Source of the DNA: JABHGY01 sp964525185
Lineage (GTDB): Bacteria > Fidelibacterota > Marinisomatia > Marinisomatales > UBA1611
DNA length: 64,000 bases
Direction of reading: 5' to 3'
NCBI GenBank assembly: GCA_964525185.1
Contig: CAZGFQ010000008.1
Span: 8,755-72,754, forward strand
Under the pieces are notes generated by a model. That model was not told the origin of the DNA. It searched no databases and worked only from the letters and a program-made list of their open reading frames with translations. Positions 38,339 through 46,723 of this stretch are shown here, in pieces. The first letter of the stretch is position 1; every line of letters begins with the position of its first letter. The position numbers and the translations under genes were made by a program.

Positions 38339-40106
38339 GATCCATTAAAATTGTGCTCGAAACATTAAATATATAATCGAATATTTTGGAAGCAATCGGT
38401 GCAGCTACATTTCCTCCAGATCCCGAGTTCTCTAATAAAATTGAAACACTATAAGTTTCATTTTTACGTTTTGCAAACCCCACAAACCAAGCATGTGTTT
38501 TTCCGTGGGGATTTTCTGCTGATCCAGTTTTACCATATATTTGCACATCTGTATTATTTATCAGTGCTTTTTTCCCGGTACCATTTTCACCGTTAACAAC
38601 TTCAAACATGCTGGAAGTAATATAATCCCAACTATGTTCATCAATTTCTACAGAATAAGTACTGAGTGTTTTTTCAGATGAAATATTAAAATGTAGGCTG
38701 GGGGATTTTCCTTTTGTTGCTAATATATTGATATATTTAGCCACTTGTATTGGTGTAACTAACAGTTCACCTTGCCCGATACCTAAGTTCAGTAAAACTC
38801 CTCTACTCCAACCATATTTCCCATATCTTTTTGTAAAATAATCTTTTGTAGGTACAACGCCACTTAATTCAATTGGCAAATCCAGATTAGTTATACTCCC
38901 AAATCCAAAAGTTGAAAACCATTTTGCAAGGTGATCCACTTCTACATGTTGAATTGTTTTATAAAAATAGACATCGCAAGATTGAGTTAATGCTTCTTTT
39001 AGATCTACATCGCCATGTCCTGTTTCTTGCCAGCATCCAAATAATCTATCTCCAAACTGATAAAACCCAGCGCAGTTAAGTTTCGCATTGGGGTCAAATC
39101 CTTGGTTTTCCATTAAAGCAAACGCAGAAATCATTTTTACAATTGAACCAGGCTGATAAAGCCCCTGCACTAATCTGTTCAATAATGGGTTATTAGGATT
39201 TTCGATAACTCTTTTCCATTCATTCGGAGAAATAACACCAGAAAATAAATCTGGTTCATAAATCGGGGCGCTCACGGCAGCAATGATTTCTCCTGTTTTT
39301 GAATTCGATACTATAGCAGTTCCCTTTTTTTCAATAAATATGTCCTCAATATGTTTTTGAAGTCCTAAATCCAAGGATGTTATAATATTATTACCCGGTT
39401 CAGGGTTGATTTTTTCTAGGTTTAAAACATGCCCCACTTCTCGACCGTGCGCATCTACTTCTAAATACTTAACACCGCTTTTACCTTTCAATTCTTTTTC
39501 AAATTGTTTTTCCATTCCAGCCCACCCTAATAAATCACCGATTTCATAATCAGTTGCATTTTCGAGTTTATTTCGAGAGTTTTGATCAACTACTTTCACA
39601 TATCCTAAAATATGCGACAATTTCGAATGGCTTGGGTAAAATCTTTCAGGGTATTGGGAATATGAAATTCCCGGCAAAATTCGTTTATTTTCTTCGAGTT
39701 TACTAATTTGATCAAATGACAAATCTTTAGCCAATCGAGCTGGAACAAATTGTCCCCTTCTATATTTTAAATAATTTTTGGTTAATATGCTGGAATCAAT
39801 TTTCACAAGGTTGGCTAATATTCCCATTTCTTTAGGTCTATCTTTCATTTCACCTGGAACAGCGGTTAAAATATATGTAGGGTAATTATCAACAATTATT
39901 CGCCCATTACGGTCGAGAATTAAACCGCGTGGTGCTGGTATCGTAACTGTCCGTATTCGATTATTATCTGCTTTTGTTTTGTATTTATTGTTATTTACAA
40001 TTTGTAAAAAAAAATAGCGTCCGAGTAAGATGAGTAGCAATGAAACAGTGACTCCAATTGCTACCCATAATTGGCGAATTGTTACAGTATTTTCTGCTTT
40101 TAGCAT
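38328..40106 (-). CDS. mrdA: penicillin-binding protein 2
   Basis: This elongation-specific DD-transpeptidase partners RodA. One N-terminal anchor (VAIGVTVSLLLILLGRYFF) precedes the pedestal domain (NRIRTVTIPAPRGLILDRNG). Transpeptidase motifs are SxxK in PGSIVKM (about residue 325), SCD (SxN equivalent) and KTGSAE near residue 530. Length 592 fits. It lies between mreD and rodA in the classical order. Confidence 0.95.
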   Translation of the reverse strand: MLKAENTVTIRQLWVAIGVTVSLLLILLGRYFFLQIVNNNKYKTKADNNRIRTVTIPAPRGLILDRNGRIIVDNYPTYILTAVPGEMKDRPKEMGILANLVKIDSSILTKNYLKYRRGQFVPARLAKDLSFDQISKLEENKRILPGISYSQYPERFYPSHSKLSHILGYVKVVDQNSRNKLENATDYEIGDLLGWAGMEKQFEKELKGKSGVKYLEVDAHGREVGHVLNLEKINPEPGNNIITSLDLGLQKHIEDIFIEKKGTAIVSNSKTGEIIAAVSAPIYEPDLFSGVISPNEWKRVIENPNNPLLNRLVQGLYQPGSIVKMISAFALMENQGFDPNAKLNCAGFYQFGDRLFGCWQETGHGDVDLKEALTQSCDVYFYKTIQHVEVDHLAKWFSTFGFGSITNLDLPIELSGVVPTKDYFTKRYGKYGWSRGVLLNLGIGQGELLVTPIQVAKYINILATKGKSPSLHFNISSEKTLSTYSVEIDEHSWDYITSSMFEVVNGENGTGKKALINNTDVQIYGKTGSAENPHGKTHAWFVGFAKRKNETYSVSILLENSGSGGNVAAPIASKIFDYIFNVSSTILMDHEF

Positions 40107-40108
40107 AC

Positions 40109-40588
40109 CTAATCTTGATGAGGGTTCACATTATAGATAGGTTGTAAAATCAGCATAAATCCTAAAGTGTAGGCTGTTGTTGAAAACCACTTTATAGAGA
40201 ATAGAATTATATCACTCATTAGGATCGTCTGATATCGAACCAATGTAAAAATAAGAAAATGAAAAAAAAGAATGGCAATCCATGAAGCTGTATAATAATA
40301 GTGATTTAAGTTGTCACTTTTTATTTGCAAAATTCCTGTAATGTAGGCTGTTATAGAATATGTTAATGGTGTAAGACCAAAGTAGGAGGATACACCTGCA
40401 AGGTCTACAAATATTCCCAAAATAAAACCAATAATTACACCTTGAAACCTCCCCTGACGTAAAGCGATATACATAATGTATATAATTGGAAAATCAGGGC
40501 GAATTGTACTTATGGATAAAATTTCACTTAATAGAAATTGCAAGAAAAAAACAGCGATAGATGGCAATATATATTTAATTAAAATCAT
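40109..40588 (-). CDS. mreD: rod shape-determining protein MreD
   Basis: MreD is a five-span inner membrane protein of the elongasome. The 159-residue sequence is almost entirely hydrophobic, with RPDFPIIYIMYIALRQGRFQGVIIGFILGIFVDLAG typical of the family. It overlaps mreC by up to 14 bases and stands 2 bases before mrdA. Its identification rests partly on position. Confidence 0.88.
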   Translation of the reverse strand: MILIKYILPSIAVFFLQFLLSEILSISTIRPDFPIIYIMYIALRQGRFQGVIIGFILGIFVDLAGVSSYFGLTPLTYSITAYITGILQIKSDNLNHYYYTASWIAILFFHFLIFTLVRYQTILMSDIILFSIKWFSTTAYTLGFMLILQPIYNVNPHQD

Positions 40589-41378
40589 TTGGCTCTTCTT
40601 TTGTAATTACAAATAAATATTGAAGTCCGCCCAGATCACTATGAATTTGAACATGAACTGATTTTTGCGAACTCCATCTTTCGTCAAATACAGCTACAAC
40701 TTTCCCCACAGGAAGCCCGCCAGGATAAATGTTACTAAATCCAGATGTTACAACGGTATCATCAATTTCAATTTTAACATTTTTCGGAACTTCATTTACG
40801 ACACAGTAATTCGTATGTAGCCATTGTAAAATGCCTGTTGCACCGCTTGGAAGCATTTTAACACTTAGCCTATAATTTAGGTCTGACATTAATTGAACTA
40901 TACAGGAATTGGACCCTACTTCAATGACTTTGCCTACTACACCATTTGATGTTAATGCAGGTTGGTTTATTTTTACACCATCCGCCGTACCTACATTTAT
41001 AGAAACAGACAATAGGTTTGGGTGCATTCCTTTGTTAATGACTTTTGCTGGTAATATATTTAATTCTGTATCCTCTTTAAAATTTAACATCGTTTTTAAA
41101 TCAGAATTTTCATGGGCCATGGCAGACATTTTTTCTACCTGAAGTGTGAGTAAAAATATCCTTTCTTTCAAAAGTTTATTTTCTTCTTCCACCACAAACA
41201 TTGACTTAGTCCAAGAAACAGGAGAATATATTATATTAAAAACATGTAATGCCGCCCCTCTAACGACCAACATTTTCGGAGAATTATTTGATAGTAAAAA
41301 AGTTATTGATATTATAAATGAAAGGAAAAAAGCGACATGGTCTTTATGACGGACAAGTGCAATGTAAAAGTTGCGCAT
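40575..41378 (-). CDS. mreC: rod shape-determining protein MreC
   Basis: MreC is the periplasmic filament protein that activates PBP2. The 267 residues comprise an N-terminal span (HVAFFLSFIISITFLLS), a coiled coil (EEENKLLKERIFLLTLQVEKM) and beta barrels with NVGTADGVKINQPALTSNGVVGKVIEVG and SGFSNIYPGGLPVGKV. ATG at 41378 is used; a TTG sits immediately before it. It follows mreB with a gap of about 10 bases. Confidence 0.94.
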   Translation of the reverse strand: MRNFYIALVRHKDHVAFFLSFIISITFLLSNNSPKMLVVRGAALHVFNIIYSPVSWTKSMFVVEEENKLLKERIFLLTLQVEKMSAMAHENSDLKTMLNFKEDTELNILPAKVINKGMHPNLLSVSINVGTADGVKINQPALTSNGVVGKVIEVGSNSCIVQLMSDLNYRLSVKMLPSGATGILQWLHTNYCVVNEVPKNVKIEIDDTVVTSGFSNIYPGGLPVGKVVAVFDERWSSQKSVHVQIHSDLGGLQYLFVITKEEPNDFN

Positions 41379-41387
41379 CAATCACCG

Positions 41388-42419
41388 TTATAATAAAACT
41401 TCTTCGTATTTTTTCAAATTTTCAAGAACCATACCCGTACCACGAACGACAGATAATAAAGGTTCTTCTGCAACATTGACTGGGATATTTGTTCTTTCTC
41501 TGATAATTTGATCAATACCGCGGAGAAGACTTCCACCTCCAGCTAAAATAATTCCTCTTTCTAATATATCAGCTGCAAGTTCAGGTGGAGTATGTTCTAA
41601 AGCGCGCTTCACTGCTTCTACTATATTGTTAACTGGATCTTTAAGTGCTTGACGAATTTCATCTGCAGATACTTCAATTGTTTTTGGAATTCCAGAAACA
41701 AGGTCTCTTCCCTTTACCGCAATAGTATCAGCATTGTTATTCCGCATAGCCGAACCAACTGATTTTTTTATATATTCACTCATTGCAATACCGATTTCTA
41801 ATTTATGCTCGTTTCGGAACCATTGAAGAACCGCTTCATCCATTTCATCGCCAGCAATACGAATAGTCTCTTTAGTTACGACGCCATTTAAAGATATAAC
41901 TGCTATTTCGGTTGTTCCTCCACCTATATCAACAATAATATTACCTATTGGTCTACTAATATCTAACCCAATACCAATTGCAGCAGCAACAGGTTCTTCA
42001 ATTAAATAAACTTCTTTCGCATTTGCCCGTTCACCTGAATCCTTCACAGCTCTTCGTTCGACTTCTGTTACTCCAGAAGGAACGCATATAACCATCCTAG
42101 GGCGCGCCAAACGGTTTAAATTTATTTTCCTAATAAAACCTTGGAGCATACCGTCTGTCATCTTGAAGTCAGCAATAACACCATCTTGTAAGGGCCTAAC
42201 TGTTTCAATTTCCCTGTGAGTTCTCCCAACCATTTGCTTCGCTTCTTTTCCAACCGCTACAATTTTATCATTATGCACAGAACGAGCCACGACAGATGGC
42301 TCGTTGATGACAATTCCTTTTCCCCTTAGCCAAATCAATGTGTTGGCAGTACCTAAATCAATGGCTATGTCTCCATAGTTCCAATTCAAAATATTAGGGA
42401 GTTTGTTTTTGGGTGACAT
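41388..42419 (-). CDS. mreB: rod shape-determining protein MreB
   Basis: This bacterial actin homologue organises lateral wall synthesis. The 343 residues show phosphate 1 loop DLGTANTLIW, VPSGVTEVERRAVKDS, phosphate 2 region DIGGGTTEIAVIS and the adenosine motif GGGSLLRGID. ATG at 42419 is used, although a TTG directly upstream at 42422 with better spacing to an AGGA box is possible. It is the first gene of the mreBCD-mrdA-rodA run and implies a rod-shaped cell. Confidence 0.97.
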   Translation of the reverse strand: MSPKNKLPNILNWNYGDIAIDLGTANTLIWLRGKGIVINEPSVVARSVHNDKIVAVGKEAKQMVGRTHREIETVRPLQDGVIADFKMTDGMLQGFIRKINLNRLARPRMVICVPSGVTEVERRAVKDSGERANAKEVYLIEEPVAAAIGIGLDISRPIGNIIVDIGGGTTEIAVISLNGVVTKETIRIAGDEMDEAVLQWFRNEHKLEIGIAMSEYIKKSVGSAMRNNNADTIAVKGRDLVSGIPKTIEVSADEIRQALKDPVNNIVEAVKRALEHTPPELAADILERGIILAGGGSLLRGIDQIIRERTNIPVNVAEEPLLSVVRGTGMVLENLKKYEEVLL

Positions 42420-42441
42420 CAAATTAATTCCTAATAGTTTA

Positions 42442-43116
42442 CTAACTGTTGGTTTGGCTCAGAATTTCTTTGGCTGAATCTTTTAGTTTATCATTAGCAA
42501 ATTCTTGATCTACAATGTCTTGTGCGATCAATTGGGCATTTTCTATGTTACCCTGAGATAATTCTAAATGTGCTATATAAAGAGCCAATTCATTTTTTTG
42601 ATATGACAAGGTTGATTTTGACTTTCCTTTTGTATAAAGTGCAATAGCTTCTTTAACTGCATTTTCTTTCAATGCAATTTCTGCTAACATAACATATGTT
42701 GGCGGGACAAGAGCAGGCACAGATGACGATTTTGCAAATAGCATTAACTGAGTTTTCGCATCTGCAAAATTCTTTTGTTCAAAATATATTTTCCCAATAT
42801 AATAATAGGCTATTTCTCCGGAATCTGTATTTGGATATTTTTGAATTATTGATTCAAACTGAACAATTGCATTATCCGTATCACCTTTTTCAGTAGCAAC
42901 TAACGCTTGGCTTAATACTGAGTTAGCTTCAATATTTTTTGTTTCGTTGCTATTTGAAATGAATTGATACCCAAAAAATATAACTAATAAAGCAGCGGCA
43001 ATTTGGAATATTTTTTGACGATTAGCTTCGAAATAGGCTTCAGCTTTATCTACTTTTTCTAAGAAAGGATCTTGTTTAATATCTTTTTTTGTAAATTTTT
43101 TCTTTGGTTTTAACAT
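42442..43116 (-). CDS. YfgM-like single-pass TPR protein
   Basis: The 224-residue product has a cytoplasmic lysine-rich start (KPKKKFTKKDIKQD), a membrane span (IFQIAAALLVIFFGYQFI, residues about 36-53) and a periplasmic tetratricopeptide region (EKGDTDNAIVQFESIIQKYPNTDSGEIAYYYIGKIY). This layout resembles YfgM/TPR_21 proteins that associate with the Sec translocon and periplasmic chaperones. It is upstream of mreB, with a 22-base gap, and may share its transcript. Confidence 0.7.
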   Translation of the reverse strand: MLKPKKKFTKKDIKQDPFLEKVDKAEAYFEANRQKIFQIAAALLVIFFGYQFISNSNETKNIEANSVLSQALVATEKGDTDNAIVQFESIIQKYPNTDSGEIAYYYIGKIYFEQKNFADAKTQLMLFAKSSSVPALVPPTYVMLAEIALKENAVKEAIALYTKGKSKSTLSYQKNELALYIAHLELSQGNIENAQLIAQDIVDQEFANDKLKDSAKEILSQTNS

Positions 43117-43146
43117 AATGTCCTCAAATCATATAAATTGGTTGTG

Positions 43147-43218
43147 TACCCTCGGTAGGAGTCGAACCTACATCTAATCCTTAGGAGGGATTTGTTCTAT
43201 CCGTTGAACTACGAAGGC
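43147..43218 (-). tRNA. tRNA-Arg (anticodon CCU)
   Basis: The minus strand folds as a 72-nt tRNA: acceptor GCCTTCG/CGAGGGT with a G-U end pair, anticodon stem AATCC/GGATT with loop CTCCTAA (anticodon CCT, reading AGG), T arm GTAGGTTCGACTCCTAC and discriminator A. CCA is not encoded. It lies between gpsA and the YfgM-like gene. Confidence 0.93.
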
Positions 43219-43283
43219 AATCACAGAAATTACCAATAAAATTTCCCGTAAAAAAGAAGGATGGTGAAAATACTTTCATATTT

Positions 43284-44285
43284 TTAGTTTTCTGATATTA
43301 GTCCTCGTGTCATCAAGTTTGTTACAGCTTGTTTAGGATCTTCATTTTTAAATAAGATATTATAAACAGCTTCAGAAATAGGCATTTCTATATCGTATTT
43401 CATTTTGAGTTGATGAACAGATTTAGCCATTTTTACTCCTTCTGCCACCATGTTCATACCATCAAGGATTTGCTGAAGGCTTTGTCCTTGTCCAATTTTT
43501 TCCCCAACAAACCGATTCCTAGAATGTTTACTCAAGCACGTAACTATAACATCACCAATACCACTTAAACCTTGAAATGTTTCTCGCTTCGCGCCCATTG
43601 CAACACCGAGACGTGTCATTTCAAACATCCCGCGAGTCATTAATGCAGCCTTTGTATTATCACCAAAGCCAATTCCATCACATATTCCTGCAGCAATAGC
43701 AAAAACATTTTTTAACGAGCCACCTAGCTCAACTCCTAGAATATCAGTGTTAGAATAAAGCCTTAATGTGGGAGAAGAAAAAAGTTGTTGGACATTTTTA
43801 GCTTTAGCTTCATCAATACATGCCGAAACTAAAGTGGTTGGCATTTCTAGCGCTACTTCTTCTGCATGACTAGGGCCATAAAGTGTTACAATATTGTTAT
43901 CATCAACCTTACCCGCATCTTTCACAACTTGACTCATAGTTAATAATGAATCGTTCTCAATACCTTTAGAAAGGATGACAAAGGTTTGATTCGATAATCC
44001 CATATCAAATAATTTTTTCATCAAATCACGTACAAAATGAGATGGGATTGCAATAACAATATAGTCTGAGTCTAAAATGTTTTCGTTTAATTCAGATGTT
44101 AATCGTATGTTTGGATTTAGTGTTAATTCAACAATAAATGGATGGGTATAAGATTCTTGGATTTGGGCAATTTCTGAATCAAATTTGCTCCATAAAATCA
44201 CATTGTGACCAATCTCAGCTAAATGGTGAGCAATAGTCGCACCCCATGAGCCCGCTCCAAGAACTGCTATTTTTTTCTGTTTAAT
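43284..44285 (-). CDS. gpsA: NAD(P)H-dependent glycerol-3-phosphate dehydrogenase, apparent ATT start
   Basis: GpsA reduces dihydroxyacetone phosphate to sn-glycerol 3-phosphate for phospholipid synthesis. The conserved dinucleotide-binding start KQKKIAVLGAGSWGATIAHHLAEIGHNVILW is encoded in frame from 44282 down, but between it and the upstream in-frame TAG at 44307-44309 there is no ATG, GTG or TTG. An ATT at 44283-44285 preceded by GAG at suitable distance would give 333 residues, the family length. The first conventional start (GTG at 44201) would delete the whole Rossmann glycine loop. Other landmarks are LSKGIE, GPSHAEEVA, LGGSLKNVFAIAAGICDG and KNRFVGE-like SRNRFVGEKIGQG. Confidence 0.93.
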   Translation of the reverse strand: MKQKKIAVLGAGSWGATIAHHLAEIGHNVILWSKFDSEIAQIQESYTHPFIVELTLNPNIRLTSELNENILDSDYIVIAIPSHFVRDLMKKLFDMGLSNQTFVILSKGIENDSLLTMSQVVKDAGKVDDNNIVTLYGPSHAEEVALEMPTTLVSACIDEAKAKNVQQLFSSPTLRLYSNTDILGVELGGSLKNVFAIAAGICDGIGFGDNTKAALMTRGMFEMTRLGVAMGAKRETFQGLSGIGDVIVTCLSKHSRNRFVGEKIGQGQSLQQILDGMNMVAEGVKMAKSVHQLKMKYDIEMPISEAVYNILFKNEDPKQAVTNLMTRGLISEN

Positions 44286-44321
44286 GATATTCTCTAATAG
44301 TAAATGCTATATAAACAAAAT

Positions 44322-46151
44322 TTAATTGTCTGCATACAACTTGTTAATACTATCTTCCCAATTTCCGTACACTTTTTTTCTTTTTATTTTAAAGGTTGGT
44401 GTTAATTCATTATCGGCTATAGTGAAATCACGTGGTAAAACAGTAAATTTTCTAACATTTTCAACACGAGCGAAAAGTTTATTCACATCGTCTACCCCAT
44501 TTTGTACTTCTTGAATTACATCAGTATCTGAACAAAATTCAGAATAGGATCGATTATGTTTTTCAAATTCTGTAATCAATTCTGTCGGCGGAATTCCGGT
44601 TATATCAATATTTAGTTTTTCTCGAAGCAAGTATCCTGCATCTAAAGTTATTAATGCTGTAACATAATTTCGCTGATCTCCAATAATGACAGCTTGCGAC
44701 ACGATTGGTATGCTTTTTAATTGTTCTTCAATTCCTGCGGGTGCAATGTTTTTTCCACCAGATGTAACAATGATTTCTTTCTTTCGTCCAGTAATATATA
44801 GGTAGCCATCTTCATCAAATTTCCCAAGATCACCAGAATAAAGCCATCCATCAATTAAACATTCATCCGTGGCAGCTTTATCTTTGTAATACCCTTTAAA
44901 TACATGGCGACCTTTTAATAAGATTTCCCCATCTTCAGCGATTTTCACTTTTGTTCCAGGGTATATTGGCCCTGTGGAACCCATTTTAGTTGCATCTGGT
45001 TGATTGAAAGTCGTAGGGCCACTTCCCTCAGATTGTCCATAGATTTCTAAAATTGGAATATCTAGACTTGCGAAAAATGTGAGAATATCCGCATTGATAG
45101 GTGCTGCCCCTGAAAAAGCAAAACGTAAATTTGAAAGCCCAACCGCTTCCTTCACTTTTGAATAAACTAATTTATTTGCTAAGCTATAGCCAAATCCTTC
45201 ATTAGTTTCTCCTTTAAATTTCGCAAGGTTTGCAGCTAGGCCCTTATTCATAGCAAATGACATTATTTTAGCTTTGAGACCTGTTGCTGAGTCTACTTTT
45301 TCTTTAATACCTGAATAGAATTTTTCCCAAACTCTTGGAACACCAAATAAAATACTGGGGTTCACTTCTTTTAAGTTGGTTAAGACATCTAAGCGCCCAG
45401 TAGCAAAATAAACTTTCCACCCAGCGATTGCTGGTGCATGTAGAGTAAACATTTGTTCAGCAATATGCGACAATGGTAGGTAAGATAAACTTGTATCATC
45501 AGGAGATAAGTTTATGAGGTCAATAGCCTGTTTTGCTGTCCAAGTCATATTATCATTCGATAACATTACTGCTTTTGGTGGTCCAGTGGTTCCAGATGTA
45601 TATATAAATGTAGCAACATCATCTTTCTGCAATTTTTCCATAGATTCAAATGCAGTATTTCTATTACTATCATTGGAAAGATTCATAAAAGAATCCCAAT
45701 CAATAACTAGATTGTCATCGATTTCATCACACCCTTCCATAAGAACCACTTTTTCTAAATGAGTGAGATCATTTCTGACTTCATTTATCTTTTGCCACTG
45801 TTCAGTATCTTCTATAAGGAGGACTTTTGCCTCAGAGTGGTTTAGGATATATAAAATTTCTTCTGGTGAACATGTTTCATAAATCCCAGCGGGTATTGCT
45901 CCAGTCATCATAGCAGCCATATCCATTGTAACCCAATTATAATTATTAAACCCTAGGATACACACTTTATCACCAGTGGAACATCCCAAAGATACCAGCG
46001 ACCCTGCAGCCTTATGAACATCTTCACTATAAGTGATCCATGAAATTTCACTCCATTTATTATCTTTCTTATAGGAGAATGCAGGCTTTTCCCCATTTAC
46101 TTCTGCTTGATTGAATAGAAAATGTACTGATGAAATTGGATGGTCAATCAT
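44322..46151 (-). CDS. fadD: long-chain acyl-CoA synthetase (AMP-forming)
   Basis: It activates fatty acids with ATP and CoA. The 609 residues follow the long-chain FAA1-type architecture: P-loop YTSGTTGPPKAVMLS, VPRVWEKFY, FSGAAPINADILTFF, EIYGQSEGSG, YSGDLGKFDEDGYLYITGRKKEIIVTSGGKNIAP. ATG at 46151 has AAGGA seven bases before it; an ORF extension upstream would run across the tRNA-Leu on the other strand and is not real. The gene faces tRNA-Leu divergently. Confidence 0.93.
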   Translation of the reverse strand: MIDHPISSVHFLFNQAEVNGEKPAFSYKKDNKWSEISWITYSEDVHKAAGSLVSLGCSTGDKVCILGFNNYNWVTMDMAAMMTGAIPAGIYETCSPEEILYILNHSEAKVLLIEDTEQWQKINEVRNDLTHLEKVVLMEGCDEIDDNLVIDWDSFMNLSNDSNRNTAFESMEKLQKDDVATFIYTSGTTGPPKAVMLSNDNMTWTAKQAIDLINLSPDDTSLSYLPLSHIAEQMFTLHAPAIAGWKVYFATGRLDVLTNLKEVNPSILFGVPRVWEKFYSGIKEKVDSATGLKAKIMSFAMNKGLAANLAKFKGETNEGFGYSLANKLVYSKVKEAVGLSNLRFAFSGAAPINADILTFFASLDIPILEIYGQSEGSGPTTFNQPDATKMGSTGPIYPGTKVKIAEDGEILLKGRHVFKGYYKDKAATDECLIDGWLYSGDLGKFDEDGYLYITGRKKEIIVTSGGKNIAPAGIEEQLKSIPIVSQAVIIGDQRNYVTALITLDAGYLLREKLNIDITGIPPTELITEFEKHNRSYSEFCSDTDVIQEVQNGVDDVNKLFARVENVRKFTVLPRDFTIADNELTPTFKIKRKKVYGNWEDSINKLYADN

Positions 46152-46297
46152 GATAATCCTTTTGGCTAATGAGTTAATAACGATAGACAATTTAGGACAT
46201 TCATATTTGTTTCTCAAGTACACAGAATGCGGTTGAATTCGTATTGACTCAATGTAAACACGCAAGTAATTTCCGAGCCCTATCAATGATAATATAT

Positions 46298-46381
46298 GCC
46301 GGGGTGGTGGAATTGGTAGACACGCTGGTCTCAAACACCAGTGGGAGTAATCCCGTGTCGGTTCGAGTCCGACCCTCGGTA
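46298..46381 (+). tRNA. tRNA-Leu (anticodon CAA)
   Basis: This is the only clear plus-strand gene. The 84-nt class II tRNA has acceptor GCCGGGG/CCTCGGT, anticodon stem CTGGT/ACCAG with loop CTCAAAC (anticodon CAA), a variable arm TGGGAGTAATCCCGT and a GGTTCGAGTCC T arm with discriminator A. CCA is not encoded. A T-rich run follows the 3' end but no clear hairpin. Confidence 0.95.
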
Positions 46382-46723
46382 CATCTTTTTTAGTATTTTT
46401 TAATGTTTATTATTTTCTTGCATATTATCAAATAAACAAATATTTTAACGATGAAGGTGCTGGTTTGGTACCTTTGGTATGTGGAAGGGGTAGATATTCA
46501 CTTTGTCCCGAGGTCAATGTGAAATCTGCCCCAAATATTTTATATTGCGACATAAATTATACGATTAGCATATCTGGTTATTCCCTAATATTGTTGAATA
46601 TACCGTTTATGATAAAACTTAATATATAACTTTAACAACACCCTACTAATTGATTCAGCTTTTAAGTATTACTCTATATTAAAAATATCGTTTCAGTGAA
46701 AAATCCTAAGATAGAGCAACCTT
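46382..46723. other. 342-base gap without a recognised gene
   Basis: The stretch between tRNA-Leu and the convergent PurL-like gene is AT-rich with a slightly richer block near 46450-46545. I find no convincing coding region, no clear terminator, no direct repeat of the tRNA 3' end and no integrase. Only a 23-codon plus-strand frame (46451-46522) is present. It is probably a 3'-3' intergenic spacer. Confidence 0.6.

Noticed and set aside
46152..46334. An N-terminal extension of the acyl-CoA synthetase up to 46334
   Set aside because: It would run antisense through the tRNA-Leu and lacks similarity; the ATG at 46151 has a good Shine-Dalgarno.
46451..46522. A 23-codon plus-strand frame between tRNA-Leu and the PurL-like gene
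   Set aside because: It is too short, has no good ribosome binding site and no recognisable product.
46298..46723. A tRNA-Leu insertion site with an integrated island
   Set aside because: No integrase, no direct repeat of the tRNA 3' end and no other mobile gene; the neighbouring PurL-like gene is tied to recX.
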